From: Epiperipatus broadwayi
Lineage: Eukaryota; Onychophora; Udeonychophora; Euonychophora; Peripatidae
Length of the DNA: 64,000 bases
Reading direction: 5' to 3'
Assembly (NCBI GenBank): GCA_028023455.1
Contig: JAQFVV010012423.1
Coordinates: 1,999,273 to 2,063,272, forward strand
A program made the translations under genes and the position numbers. The stretch's first letter is position 1, and each line of letters opens with the position of its first letter. The notes under the pieces are model-generated. The model made no database searches. It saw only the letters and a program-made list of their open reading frames with translations, and was not told the origin of the DNA. This document shows, in pieces, positions 9,436-20,791 of the stretch.

Positions 9436-10954
9436 CTATTTTGTTTAACATATAAAAAAACTAAAATTCATGCACTTAAAAGTGCAAATAACAAAATAGA
9501 ATTAGGTCACCAGCCTTTTGGTGATGATGATCAATAAAGAAATTAATAAAATTAACGGACACCAATATCCACCCTAGATTGCAAAGTATTTATACATTTT
9601 GTATAAATTTACAATAAAATATTTTTCTAAAACATATATTCATTTTAAAAGAGAAACTCAATCTTACAAGCTATTTATAAATAAATAACAAGAACTCATT
9701 AATTTCTTTCCCCCCTTCTTTCTATTCCACAGTGAGATATAAAAGTTCGTAAGACGGTTTGATTGGCATTTACAAATAAAAATTATGTGAAAATATAAAA
9801 ATATTATTAAAGTTAAATTATAACCACACTAAATTATAAGAAGCATGAGTTGGATAAAAGATTTTACAATAAGATTAATTTAGGTTATAAAGAATCAATG
9901 CTAAGAAAATAATTATAAGAAAATAATTATTAGTTTAACATACTTGCCGATTAGCGAGTTAAAAAGAGGTTTAACATAAAGAAACATGAATTTATTTAAG
10001 AGTTAGTAGTTAGAATTCAGGTAATATGATTATAATGATTTTGGGCTTATTAACTCATGATTCTATGGAATGAAGTATGGACAAATCTTCTGGGAAGGCA
10101 ACATTCTTTGATTTTGTTGCAGGTAGATTCTACTTAAGCTAAAACACATTTCTTGGCCTCAGCAGTTATCTGACAGCATGGGCACTCTTGATAGGTAGGA
10201 GCTACATCTCTGTATGGTGAAGGTTGGGCTGAAGATAGAGGGGAAGGCGGCTGAGACCCCTCTATTCAAAAACCATTCCAAAAATCAAACAGATGTGAAA
10301 TTGGTTAGCAACTATTGATCAAACTCTAACACAATAGATTTTTAGCCCTATTTATACAGTTTTGAGTTATTTAAAAAATGTTTTTTAATTAAACTTTTTA
10401 ACTCAAATGAAATCCTGAATCTACAGAAATATTTTCTCTATTGTTATTGGAGATGCAATCGTTAGATAACTGTCCAAAAATAAATTCAAATCAATTTCCA
10501 GATTGAAAATAGATTTGATAAAAATGTTAACAACTAACTTAAAATCAATTAGCTTTGTTTTAAACTGTACTTTCATTAACTTTGATTTAAAAAATCTTTT
10601 TAAAACCATGAAACAAACTAATGTTCCTGCCCCTTTATTTATTCTTGGACAGTTAACGGTTGCATCTTCCATCTTGAATTTTTGTGTAATTATATGAAGA
10701 AAAATAATTACAAAGTATTAAAAATATAAGTAAAATAATATATAATTCTAAAAGACACAAAATTATGTAGTATTTTTAATTATATATATATGCTCCTGTA
10801 ATATATGTATATATCTGAGTCACATCTATTGGAAGTTAATATTTAAAATAATTAAAGAAATATTTTATTTAAGATTTATATTTATAAATCTCATAGACAC
10901 TTCTCAAAAATGCACATATAACTTATATACATATGACAAAAGGGAGGAGGGTGA
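9436..10954. other. A+T-rich spacer with one possible dispersed repeat
   Basis: About 10050-10275 has higher G+C and shares fragments (atggaatg...aagtatg, tttgattttgtt, ccattcc) with 39820-39945, which suggests an old dispersed repeat; the match is patchy. The 64-83-codon open frames near 10421-10697 overlap on opposite strands and have no domain. Confidence 0.35.
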
Positions 10955-11022
10955 AATGTGGGTTAAGTGGTAAAATAATGAAGCTCGATCTTGAACTAAG
11001 ATCGACTGCTTCAATGTGGACA
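10955..11022 (+). repeat. Short tRNA-like hairpin fragment
   Basis: A tggg-ttaagtggtaa segment resembling a tRNA D-arm/A box is followed by a hairpin CGATCTT-GAACT-AAGATCG inside a GAAGC/GCTTC outer pair. A related arrangement (gaaac...agatcgaactgtttc) lies at 23227-23261 beside a TA tract. Probably remnants of a SINE head; there is no B box, so it is not a tRNA gene. Confidence 0.3.
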
Positions 11023-11888
11023 ACGACAATCATAAATTGATTTCCAGTAAATTTGAAGAAAGTTAAATAATAAATTATGAGATGAAGGAAAAAATAAGGA
11101 AGTTCATGTGAGATTTCACCCTAAAGGGTTTTTAATAATGGTTGAAACATACAAATAAACTTATAATATTTTGACATTTTTTTAATATAAAAATATCTTG
11201 ATTAAAATTCATATTGAGATGAGAACTTGTTTATTTTATTACTCAATTTTTTTTTGTTGCAGAGTGAAAAATTACCCAATTTCACTAGAAATAAATTTTA
11301 ATTGAGAAATGTCTTCTGCTTATTACTGTAATGATTGTCAATTTTTAATACACTATTTTTTTTTCTAAATTAATCCTGACATTTGTCATATTTTAAATTG
11401 TATTATTCTGCCTGTTTTGGCATTAAAAATACGTTTAATAAATATGTTAAAATCACATTTTTCTTTTTTGATATGAATATTAAAAGTAAGCCGTGTTATC
11501 TTACAGAATTATTACTAGAAAGTATTCAGATTACATATATAAAAAGCTGATTACAGAAATAGATAACATATGTAGATTGAATATGTTAAATGGGAGATTC
11601 ATTTTATTCTCAAATTTATATAAAAAACAAATGAATAGCAGAAATAATCATGCCAACCCCCGTTTGTACTATTGAGTGATCAGATTAATAATTCATTAAT
11701 TCAAATTTATTGCAAAGTTTTATTGCCACTTTTGTTTTATTAAAGATTATTTTTCATTGCAGCTGTTCAAATATATATATACTACTAATCCCTTGTTCAG
11801 ATAATATATCGGTTTTCTCAGCTTATTAATAGGAATAAAAATTTTCAATCCTATATTTTTTTTCTGTTTGTTAGTTGTTTTTTTTGTG
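11023..11888. other. A+T-rich spacer, nothing recognised
   Basis: Homopolymer-rich sequence. A 60-codon frame at 11493-11675 is lysine/isoleucine/asparagine-rich and has no motif. Confidence 0.6.
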
Positions 11889-11957
11889 TGTCAAAGCGTT
11901 GATCGGGCCAGCTGCTTGGAAGGCAGCTATGCTAACCACGAAGCCATTAACGCTTGG
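11889..11957 (-). mobile_element. tRNA-Gly(UCC)-derived SINE head, T-arm deleted
   Basis: On the minus strand it reads agcgttaatggcttcg, then tggttagcatagctgcct and tccaagcag, matching animal tRNA-Gly(UCC) nearly base for base through the D arm and anticodon arm. After gcccg it jumps straight to atcaacgct, losing the T-arm with the B box, while the acceptor strands agcgtt/aacgct still pair. The loss of the T-arm excludes a working tRNA. It lies between a t-rich tract and ggcagctaggc. Same family as 12603-12690. Confidence 0.75.
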
Positions 11958-12602
11958 CAGCTAGGCATATCTGTTAAAAGTTTTTAGAACTATTTTATTT
12001 CATCTCAAACTGTTAAAGAGTTTTCTTGCTTGAATTTTGGGAATTGATTTAAGATCATTCATTTATAATAGAACAAAAGCGGTTTTCTAATCTAGTGCTA
12101 ATTTCAGTAAGCTTGACCATTCAGAGATTTCTAGATGCTAATGGATTGAAGTCACTATCTCCAGATCAGTTTCTGCTTTGTTTTTAAAATAATATTTAGG
12201 AGTAACATAGTTATGCTTCTATTAGATTTCCTTACCACTATTTTATTATTCAAGCTAAGCTTTCAAGATAACTTGCTTAATCATTTATAAAAATCTGATC
12301 CTGAGGCATCAACTATAATTCTAGTATTTCCTATTCTTTAATAATAAATAGTTTAATTCTGTAACATAATATATATAAAGAATTATTGTCTCCCAAACAT
12401 TGATATCATAATCCAGTTCAACTATTAAACTATTTGCTTATAATTTCTTATAATAATAACATATACATAATAAATAGTAACATATTGAAGCTATATATGT
12501 GTACACATATATATTTCATGATCGTATCTAAAAATAAAATATGAAAAAAATTTAAGTTAAAAAGTAATACAATTTTATAAATAAAAATTAAATGTATATT
12601 AA

Positions 12603-12690
12603 GTCAAGCGTTGGTGGCCTAGCGGTTAGCATAGCTGCCTTCCAGGCAAGCTTGCCCGGGTTCGCTTCCCGGTCGACGGTTTGACATATA
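12603..12690 (+). mobile_element. tRNA-Gly(UCC)-derived SINE with extended acceptor stem
   Basis: The sequence gcgttggtggcctagcgg, then ttagcatagctgccttcca (UCC anticodon), then cccgggttcgcttcccgg follows tRNA-Gly(UCC) closely, with an intact A-box-like TGGCCTAGCGG and B-box-like GGTTCGCTTCC. The 3' acceptor strand is tcgacgg rather than the ccaacgc needed for tRNA-Gly, and there is one extra base in the anticodon/variable region, so it is not a functional tRNA gene. The flanks gtcaa (5') and ttgac (3') are complementary and lengthen the stem. A TA-rich tail follows (catatatatata). No clear target duplication. Confidence 0.75.
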
Positions 12691-12754
12691 TATATAAATT
12701 AATACATATAATTAATTATTAAGTTATTTTGTGTTAAATGCAAAATATTTTCTA

Positions 12755-12890
12755 AAAGTTAAAAAGATAGTCAAGCGTTGTTAGAGCGGTCATCGCAGCC
12801 GCCTTGCAAGCAAGTAGTTGGTTGCAGATGGTTGTGGGTTCGCGTCCGGCCGATGCTATGGCATATGGAAAAAAAAGTTAAAAAGATAGT
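12755..12890 (+). mobile_element. tRNA-derived SINE (type B) with 17-bp target site duplication
   Basis: The insert at 12772-12872 is flanked by aaagttaaaaagatagt at 12755-12771 and 12874-12890, a perfect 17-bp duplication. The tRNA-like head starts tcaagcgttgttagagcg, has an anticodon-arm-like ccgccttgcaagc, an enlarged variable region (gtagttggttgcagatggtt) and a B box gggttcgcgtccggc, and closes with cgatgc, which pairs with gcgttg using two G-U pairs. The long variable segment suggests a type II tRNA ancestor or an insertion; I cannot assign the amino acid. It ends in a short A run. A second copy in the opposite orientation follows immediately. Confidence 0.75.
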
Positions 12891-12968
12891 TGAATCCACA
12901 CCCGTCTGCAACCAACTACTTGCTTGCAAGGCGGCTGCAATGACCTCTCGGCTAACAACGCTTGACTT
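12891..12968 (-). mobile_element. tRNA-derived SINE (type B), truncated inverted copy
   Basis: The minus strand reads gtcaagcgttgttagccgag, aggtcattgcagccgccttg and caagcaagtagttggttgca, the same head as the neighbouring plus-strand copy but with a fuller A-box region (ttagccgagaggtca). It stops near the B box (gtggattca). With the plus-strand copy it forms a hairpin with arms of about 60 bp. The TSD shows the plus-strand copy arrived by retroposition right next to this older, opposite copy. Confidence 0.75.
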
Positions 12969-12969
12969 C

Positions 12970-15080
12970 AAATTTAACTTAAAAGTAGTTTAATAGAAAA
13001 AGGTGTTTTTCTTTTAACAATGACAAAAGGTGGAAATGACACTCTAGCAAAAGTAATTAAAATGTTTATAAACAGATTACTAGATTAAAATTTAGGAGAT
13101 AAATGACTAAACTAATTTAATTAAAAAGACTGTTATTCCCGCTCAAAAATATGAGCTTGGAAATAGGATAATGGACAAATAAATTCAGACCTCAGTGAAA
13201 GTAATGAAGTTATCTATACCCAAGAGATTGATCTGAATTTTACAGATAACTCCAAATCATATACATAGTGCTTGGAATTACATTCATGATTATCTTTTTA
13301 TTATTCTATCTTCATCCTACCAGTGAATATTATATTTGGCCAGAATTATTAGTTAATTTTTACTGCTAGTTCCAGTAACATAACCACCCAAGAATAAAAA
13401 AACTCTTATCTGCCTTACTCAGTCATGCTAGCACAGAAAAAGCTAACAATCCATCACTGAATCTCAAAAGAGAAACTTTTTGCATATGAAGAACCATCCA
13501 AATTTGAAGTCCATTATGTATCCACCTGAGAAGAAGAAAAGTCTGATGTCCGGGGCTATAAGAAGAACTAGCCACCAAACCAAGGAACTAATTAGTATCT
13601 TTGCATCCAAAACAAATATAAAAGTGATTTGAACCTTCATTTGCCATAGCTATAATTTTAAAGAATCAATGCTACCAATAAGACTGAACATGAACCATTA
13701 AGCTGAAAGAACATAACTTTAAACTAATACTTAGTTAATTATTGTCTCCAATTTAATAAAATATGTTAATGAATAGTAATATAATTAATCTGTTTATAAG
13801 TAGGTATAGCAAACGATTGTAGTTTGTTCTATTTAAATATCAGGCCATAATTTAGTCAGCACTAATTGTAATAAATTGGTTTATAAAAGGCTATCTTGTA
13901 ATTGCAGTCTCTTGCCATGCTATTAAAAGAAATATATTACATATATAATTATTTATACTTTATTTAATAATATAATAAATCAGTAAATCTATAAATTATT
14001 AGTGGAGGGCAATCATGCTGCATAGACAAGCTAGATTGGGGTTAAACTAGTCTCATATTTAAATTATTATTATTGATAAGAATGTACAGCTGGAATTCAT
14101 CAATTTGGGTTATGAGTTACATCTGATTCTCATTCTTATGTAATGCATTAGTATTAGATGATTGTAACATGATTTGTGACTGCTGATCCATTGCAATCAT
14201 TATCTCATTTAAATGGTGATGTGCAGTAGATGATCAATCCCTACCACATACCATTCAATTTTATTTTATAAATGATGGATAGCAATATGTATGTGATTTC
14301 CGGTCATGGTATGCTATATACGCTATAGAAGTTTAATTCCTATCATAGACATATAATATCTTCATATCTTTGTTTTTATATAACTACTGTAGTACAGGTG
14401 TGAATTCCTTTATTTTACAATTATTTTATTACCTATTGTGTACTAATAACATAACTTATAATTGATCACAACAGTAAAGTTGTAAGATCAGCCTTAATTT
14501 ATAAGCTTGCATCAATTAGCATTAGAACAGCATGTATGAAAGTAAAGAGCAGTTGAGTGTCTATGCAGTAGACTGGAATCCATTCAAACAATTAATGTTA
14601 ATAGTATTCTAAAATAATAGCAATTATATTATAGCAATTATTTTAGACCTTTATACCACCGCATACTATATATGTGTATGATTAAAAGTAAATTCATCTA
14701 ATAATATTTGGGAAAGATTATTCACCTTAAATAAATGAAATGATTACAGTCATGCTATATGTTTTGTGTTTTAAGTACACATATAAATAGCACTGTCTCA
14801 TTATTCAACAATTTAAGTAATTAGTTAGGAGACTCTTGTTTTCTCCCTGACCATAGTAGGTTTTAAAAGAAAAAAGTTGGTATTCTGTGATATCACAAGT
14901 GAAAGGGACATATGAATTGTCCTCAGATAATTTGCATGTGAGATGTGCAATTCTGACAGTTACAATATTTATATGTACTGATACACAGTTAAAGGTGAAG
15001 TTAAATTAAGAATAGCCAAAGAGTTATCTGGAAAAAGTTGAAATATATAAATGATAAATATTCAAAGATATGCAAATCGT
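12970..15080. other. A+T-rich spacer, nothing recognised
   Basis: About 13380-13640 is less A+T-rich and partly open in short stretches, but I found no family motif in either strand. The rest is unstructured. Confidence 0.5.
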
Positions 15081-15084
15081 GCTG

Positions 15085-15648
15085 TCAAAAGCATTCCCAT
15101 TTGCTCCAATGTTTTCCTCTCAGTACCTATGAACATTTGCTCAGTACCTATGAACATTTTCTTGATGTTGTGAGGGAAATTATGATGAACTATCCTAATA
15201 ATTTATTGTTTGGATAGTGCATTGGCTGTTAAAGAATGCAGTTTTGCCACTTATCTTCTGAAGGAAAAAATAAAAGGTTCACCAGGTCACCATTTTTCTT
15301 GCGACACCTGGTGATGAATATTTTCTTGATAATCTTCATTCCAATAACTAGCTAATAGAACTTTTTTATATTCAGAAAAAGCAACAGGTTTATAATATAG
15401 AGAATTCCACTAAACTTGAGATCCCCCTCTTGTAAATGACTACACACAGTTGTGATCATGGCCTTTTCATCTAGCTGATTTAAGATAAAATAATCTTCCA
15501 AGCTATTTAAATGTTCCATAGGAACTTCACCTAGGTAACCAAAAAATAGCCGGATTTTTAAAAACTGATTCATGATTGTCAGATTATTTATAAGGTGCAT
15601 GTTCACATTTGCTCTCAGCTGATCAGGCTTTTTTACTTCTATCTGCAT
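15085..15648 (-). pseudogene. Gypsy-like LTR retrotransposon gag, capsid-like region
   Basis: An open minus-strand frame (15352-15648) contains LNSLEDYFILNQLDEKAMIT, and further sequence continues in the downstream frames as ASYWNEDYQENIHHQ and FPHNIKKMFIGTE down to about 15085, broken by several stops. The pattern (F..G....E.L..LE.Y...N.L.E.....V...L.G..., a W-containing helix, then a P..I....... segment) is that of retrotransposon Gag capsid helices. A 20-bp stretch (acctatgaacatttgctcag region, 15121-15160) is tandemly duplicated. No protease, reverse transcriptase or integrase is attached. It lies about 2 kb beyond the zinc-knuckle relic in transcription order, the wrong side for a normal gag. 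Confidence 0.6.
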
Positions 15649-15774
15649 TTTTTTATTTAATACCTCAGCTTGCCTACTACTATCTTTGCTAAAATTTATT
15701 ATTATTATTTTTTTGTTAAAATATTAATTTCAGCCTTAATATCTTCAATTACTCAGTCCACTTCCTGTTGCCAG

Positions 15775-15868
15775 CTGGAGCAGTTGACTGTTCACTGGCA
15801 CCAGACGAATGAGACTCATTATGCTTTCAAGTTTGAGTTTTTGGGAAAAAAAGTTTGCCAAAATGTAG
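15775..15868 (+). other. Possible orphan exon (94 nt)
   Basis: A pyrimidine-rich tract ends cttcctgttgccag at 15774, and the downstream boundary aatgtag/gtgagt at 15868/15869 is a strong 5' splice-site match. Between them the frame is open in phase 0 and encodes LEQLTVHWHQTN, then ETHYAFKFEFLGKKVCQ, ending one base into a codon. Higher G+C and non-repetitive composition favour an exon or a coding relic over random sequence. I do not recognise the family and see no partner exons nearby. Confidence 0.25.
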
Positions 15869-15999
15869 GTGAGTACTTGTTTTATCATTTCATCACATTT
15901 ACAAGAAATTTTAAATCAGTTGTCACTCTAAAGTATTTGAAATTATCAATTGTATTATTCTATGCAAATGGCTGCCATTAAAAAAGGCAAAAGCCAGTA

Positions 16000-17050
16000 C
16001 AAGGAAATCTTAGAATCATTTGAGCAAGAATAAAACTAAGGAAAAAGATTTTAAAACGAAACCAAATAAATAAATAAAAAAGTTACTAGAAATCCTAAGC
16101 TTAATGATAGGATTAATTGAGATATAGTTGGCGGGTCAAATTTTATTAAAAATGTTGGGGAAAAAAAGAAAAAGCTTAATAAAGATAGTCTCAAGAATTT
16201 CACAATAGCATCAGATATAGCAAGATTCTACGGCTGCAAACAAATTAGAAAAAACAGGAAATAGACCAAGAAACAAACTAGACACAAACACAAAAGTACT
16301 CATAAACCTATGGAAATTAAAAAAAAAAGAAATCCCAGCGTTAATTCGTTCATAAGAAAAAAGTTACGATATCATCATGGCTGAATGCGGTAAAACATTG
16401 CAGGAGGGGAAAATTATTTTAAATATGAATTTGATCTCAATTTTAGAATCAAACATTATATATTATGTTTTAAGCCATCTCGTTGCACAAGAATTAATTT
16501 TTTCTGATGATTAGATCAAAGTTACTGGGCCACTTCCAATGTGATTGGGGCATCACAAAAAGAATAGAAAACTTTCAAATTGTCATAGAATTAGAACAAA
16601 GTGTTTTCTGAGCCAAAAAACAATGACTTAAAGATAAAAACAAGTTCAAATGATGGTATAGACCCAAACAAAGATATTGAAGCTGCAATTCACTCAACTC
16701 CTTTAATTCAACAATGATTAGTAATAATCCAAAGATTATAAACTTTTACACTACACAATTGAAACCTTGATTACTAATCAAGACCTAGATTTCAATTAAA
16801 ATAAGCAGAATTCAAATAGAATCAATACAAGAGTCCCAGTTGGAATCCTACTACAATCAAGTCCACAACATGATTACAGAAACTAGTTACTATAACAGGT
16901 TGGTTGCCATTCAGCTCTACTGTACAACCAAACAATAAGCAAGAATCCTACAATGCTAATCACTCTGATCATAATTGGAATAACCAAATGGAAATATATA
17001 AGCTAGATCATAATCCCTGGAGAACCTTGCAGTCGAATGAGTTGAACTAG
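16000..17050. other. Moderately A+T-rich sequence, function unknown
   Basis: No ORF above 60 codons. The A-rich composition of the plus strand and several short lysine-rich open stretches could be decayed coding sequence, but no motif is secure. Confidence 0.35.
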
Positions 17051-17053
17051 TAT

Positions 17054-17790
17054 TTAGAATATATGACACGTATCAAGAGTTAACAACAATGAAGCAGACT
17101 TTGGAAGCTGTTTCAACCCCCAGATGGCTTGTTTATTATGGCAGTGTTGATTTGAGCTAATCATTTTTTTTCTTTGATTAACTTTAAAATTAGAGTTTTT
17201 AAGGTGGTTGGTCTGATTTGGGCCACCTCCAAATTTTGTAACTTTGATGAAGGCTTTGCTGCAATAATTTTCCAGGCATGGGTCTGCACTCCTCTTTTCT
17301 TCCTCGGGGGTGGTGGCGATCATTAGGAGGCTGGTTCTTTGGTGCAGGCTGTTGACAATTATTGCCGCTACCTGAAAAATCTGCTGGGAGGGTACCTGGT
17401 CAAAGTCTCAGCACCATTCCTGCTCTGATTGGCTGCTGTGCCCCCTTGATAGGTTGGTTTTAGGCAGTGCAGATCTGTGCTCGCTATGTGTTAGTTTTTC
17501 TTAATTGGCTTTCCAATTCTGGGCAGGTAGACCGAATGTGGGCCCAGCACATTTGGACTGTTGATTGGGAGACAGAGGCATCTGGAATGGTCTTGACATG
17601 GCTCGGCTGCAGGTTGAGAATTTATTATTCAATGGACTTGAGCCTTGGACCTTGCTGCCTGTTGTGGTGGTTGACACAATGCTGGACTTATCCACCTATT
17701 CAGCTGAAGCATTTGGGTCTTTGCTTCAGGGCCCCAGGGGTGGGATCATTGGGTGATGGATGGCTTCTCAGTAGCTGGGCCATGTAGATC
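17054..17790 (-). pseudogene. Gypsy-like gag, zinc-knuckle and post-nucleocapsid region, decayed
   Basis: The minus strand of this G+C-richer block encodes, with stops and shifts, RPKCFS followed by IGG and VQHC, which looks like a CCHC zinc knuckle (CFxCGGxGHvqrxC) with lost residues. After about 50 residues comes a second, CWAHIRSTCPELESQ, again like the end of a CCHC box (GHIRSTCPE). Further on are a proline-rich stretch and an open 89-codon frame (17054-17323, MIATTPEEEKRSADPCLEN...) of unknown role. Two knuckles after a coiled coil suit the C-terminal part of a Gypsy-like Gag. Nothing recognisable as pol follows. The plus-strand open frames in this block are antisense shadows. Confidence 0.5.
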
Positions 17791-18033
17791 CATGTTCTGA
17801 TACACATTAATATCAACATTATAGCAACTCTTTAATGGACATAATTGTTATCAAGCATATTTACTTTATATAATCAATAATTGTTTTACCTTGTTAGTCA
17901 CATTGAACACTTTGTAATTCTCAATGGGTAAGTGTACCCAAAATTTTTGTAATCCTTTTACTAATAAAGATTACTTTTGAAAGATATCTTCAATTACTTT
18001 GCTATTTTCTATCTTAATTTCTGCTACAGTATC

Positions 18034-18562
18034 TTACACTAGCCCAATACTTATTTCATTTTCTATTTTAGTTTTTTCTATTGTTTGGTAAGCTGCCTCA
18101 AGTTGCTTCTCAACTCGAATCTTATTTTCACTTATCTCTCTCATAATTTCCTCTTTCATTTTATCGTAATCCAGACCGATTTGATTTTTTAATTTTTCAA
18201 GCACTTCAGTTTGCTCTTCTAATTTCCTGTTCATCTTGTAATATTGCTATTTTAGCTCTCTGATCATTTCTTTGGTCTGTTTTTAAGCTCTTTGGCTCTT
18301 TCTCTACCCTGGTTTTTGATCTCTGTGGCTAGTCTTTTATTTTCTTCAGCTGTTTCTTTTTGTTTTTCAAGCATGTTGGTTAGTAGTGCTATGATGTCCC
18401 ATTTTCCTGTTTGTTTGTGACTTCCTTTTCATTTTTACTTTGCTGTTTCTTGCTAGGAATATTGTCTACTTCATTATTTTCTGTTTTAGTTTTTTCTTCC
18501 TCACTGGGAACATTCTTTATGTCCTTAGTCTAAGCCTCCATTTTAGCTCTTCTTCTTGTCAT
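18034..18562 (-). pseudogene. Gypsy-like gag N-terminal coiled-coil region, decayed
   Basis: A minus-strand start at 18562 reads MTRRRAKMEA, then lysine/glutamate-rich sequence, then ALLTNMLEKQKETAEENKRL and a 66-codon open frame (18034-18234) MNRKLEEQTEVLEKLKNQ...EEIMREISEN with heptad-like leucines. Frame changes and at least three stops interrupt it. A basic start, an acidic linker and long coiled coil are common at the front of Gypsy-type Gag proteins, and the zinc-knuckle relic lies just downstream on the same strand, which supports the reading. The capsid domain expected between the coil and the knuckles is missing here; a capsid-like piece sits at 15.1-15.65 kb instead. Confidence 0.5.
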
Positions 18563-20791
18563 TTACGATTTAAAAAAACATTTATATATCTTTTTTTTAA
18601 TATCATGTTTTATTCACAAGCAGTATGTTTCCTATTTTATTTACTTAATAATTTAATTTAATTGCTTTACTACTTTATTCTTTTTTTAACTTTATAATTG
18701 AATATGAGTGTTCACTCAATTTTCCCCATGACATTCTCCCTAATACCATATGCCTGCAGATTTCTAATTTATGCCAATGCCTATTCACACTTATTTGTTT
18801 ATATCTATTATGTATATATTTTTCTTTCTTTATCACAAAGTACAATATTTTAATAAACTAATCCTACTTATCTTTCTTTTTTAACATATAAAGTTATCAT
18901 TAATGCTATTTCTTCTCTTGCCTCTCTCATAAATTTATTCACTTTAATTTTTTTTTCTCTGAGAGCCAATTATTTATATTATGCATTTTTTTATTTTAAT
19001 TAGAATGAATATTCAAGATCTCATGTTGGATGACATTGGTAATGGGATTCCCCTTTTTGCCAAATTTTTTAACATTTGAAGTAAAGTTTGTACTTGAAAC
19101 TTACGAGTTTGACACAAAACTTTACCGATTTTTTATTACTGTTTTTCTTTTGATACTTATAATTTAGGTTATTAACTCTTAATTTATCATTAATTATTTT
19201 ACTTTATGATTTCGTTTACTGAAGCAGAGAAGTAAATATGATTAATATTTACATATTAGTCATACCTTAGTCAGATCAAGATTTAATTAAAATATTAAAA
19301 CAACAGTCATTTTTCTAGACTGAGGTAACTCTCTCAGGTGGCATGAAACATAGAACATCTTATGGAAAAATTTCTAATGGGTTTAAACCCTAGGATATCA
19401 TCTAGTCAACTACACTAGACACCAAGTAACAATTTTTGCACACCTCAGAGTTGACCCATGAATAGCTATTAAACATGAGATTGGCATCACAGAATATTTA
19501 AATAAAAAATAAAATTGTCTATTTACTCATAATTAAATTGAGAGAGAAACATAAAAAGGCACTAATAATTTACAAACACATTTATTATATAATATAAATA
19601 ATAAGAAATATTCAAAAACATAAAAAAAAATATGAACACATATAAATTACTATAATTTATAGCAATCTTATGCTTATTAAACAAAATTATTATTAATACT
19701 TATGAATATCTAAAGTTCTATTTAAGATAAAATTTAAAAGTTTAATACTGGTATTATGAATTCAAAAGTTCTATTAATGATATTAATGAATATATTTACC
19801 TAGGTTTAAACACAGTCTTTGGTTTTTTTATATGGGTGATCACCCCTGTCTTCTGATTTGGTCAGATTTTTGGTAAGCATATATTTTAATACAAGTGGAA
19901 TTTCTTCTTTGCTCCGCATTCTGCAGCATGGTTTTTCATTGATTTGGCATGGCAAATTCAAAAAGCAAGTCAGATTAATATATCACTGCATTTGGCTAAT
20001 TTTACACAGGAGATGAGTGAAGGAAAAGTGAACGAACAGTCAGCTTTTGGATCTAGCCACGCATTTTTTTCTTATCACAATCATAAAAAGACGATAGCAT
20101 CATGCTGGACTTCATTGTTTTAGCTGCTTGTAGATTTTGTTCAGTACTGCTGGCTGACCTTGGTTAACTCTCTGGTCAACTACTGTCTTTTATAAAATTT
20201 TTTGGATAATCTTCTTGAATAATCTGAATCATCTGAACCCTCTGAATAGTCTGAACAACCTAAATCACTAAAAGATAACAACAATAGGGGATTTCAATTT
20301 TTTATATGCTTTGACTCCACCCCTGCTCGAGATTTCACCTACACTATCAATTCATTTGATCTTTATTTTTTAATTAGTACATTTTTTTATTCTTTTATTT
20401 TTCCATTTTAATTATATCAAAATTAGTTCTTTATTGGTTATTTAATCAGCCTGGGATCTTAATCTCCAAAACCTGATTAATCTTACACAAATTGTTTCAA
20501 TTAATTACAAACTTTTAATTAAGAAGTTCTTTTAACCAAAAGTACTTTTGAAAGAGTTACACTTTAAAATAAAAATACATAAAAGAAAAGAAACATAAGT
20601 TATAATTAATAATTTTAACTTATTCCTAGATATTATTACATTCTATTTTTTTTATTTAACTTTTTTTTTCTTCTCCAAACTATTATATTTTGACATATAA
20701 TTGTAATTTTTAATTTTATTTTAAAAAATAAATCATGTAACTCATATATATACACACATGTATGCAATGTGTATATACACACATCATTACA
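18563..20791. other. A+T-rich spacer with a weak internal repeat
   Basis: About 20211-20262 holds four or five degenerate copies of a unit near aatctgaatc/atctgaacc. About 19800-20330 is less A+T-rich but no motif was found on either strand; it could be LTR or UTR of an unidentified element. The rest is low complexity. Confidence 0.4.

Noticed and set aside
12603-12866. Two plus-strand tRNA-like sequences as functional tRNA genes
   Set aside because: The first has an unpaired 3' acceptor strand relative to tRNA-Gly and an extra base in the anticodon/variable region; the second has an abnormal variable region and a target duplication. Both behave as SINEs.
17467-17787. 106-codon plus-strand open frame in a G+C-richer block
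   Set aside because: The opposite strand holds recognisable zinc-knuckle motifs of a gag relic; the plus frame is its antisense shadow.
20211-20262. Degenerate tctgaa(t/c) repeat as a minisatellite
   Set aside because: Units vary in length and sequence too much to define a period with confidence.
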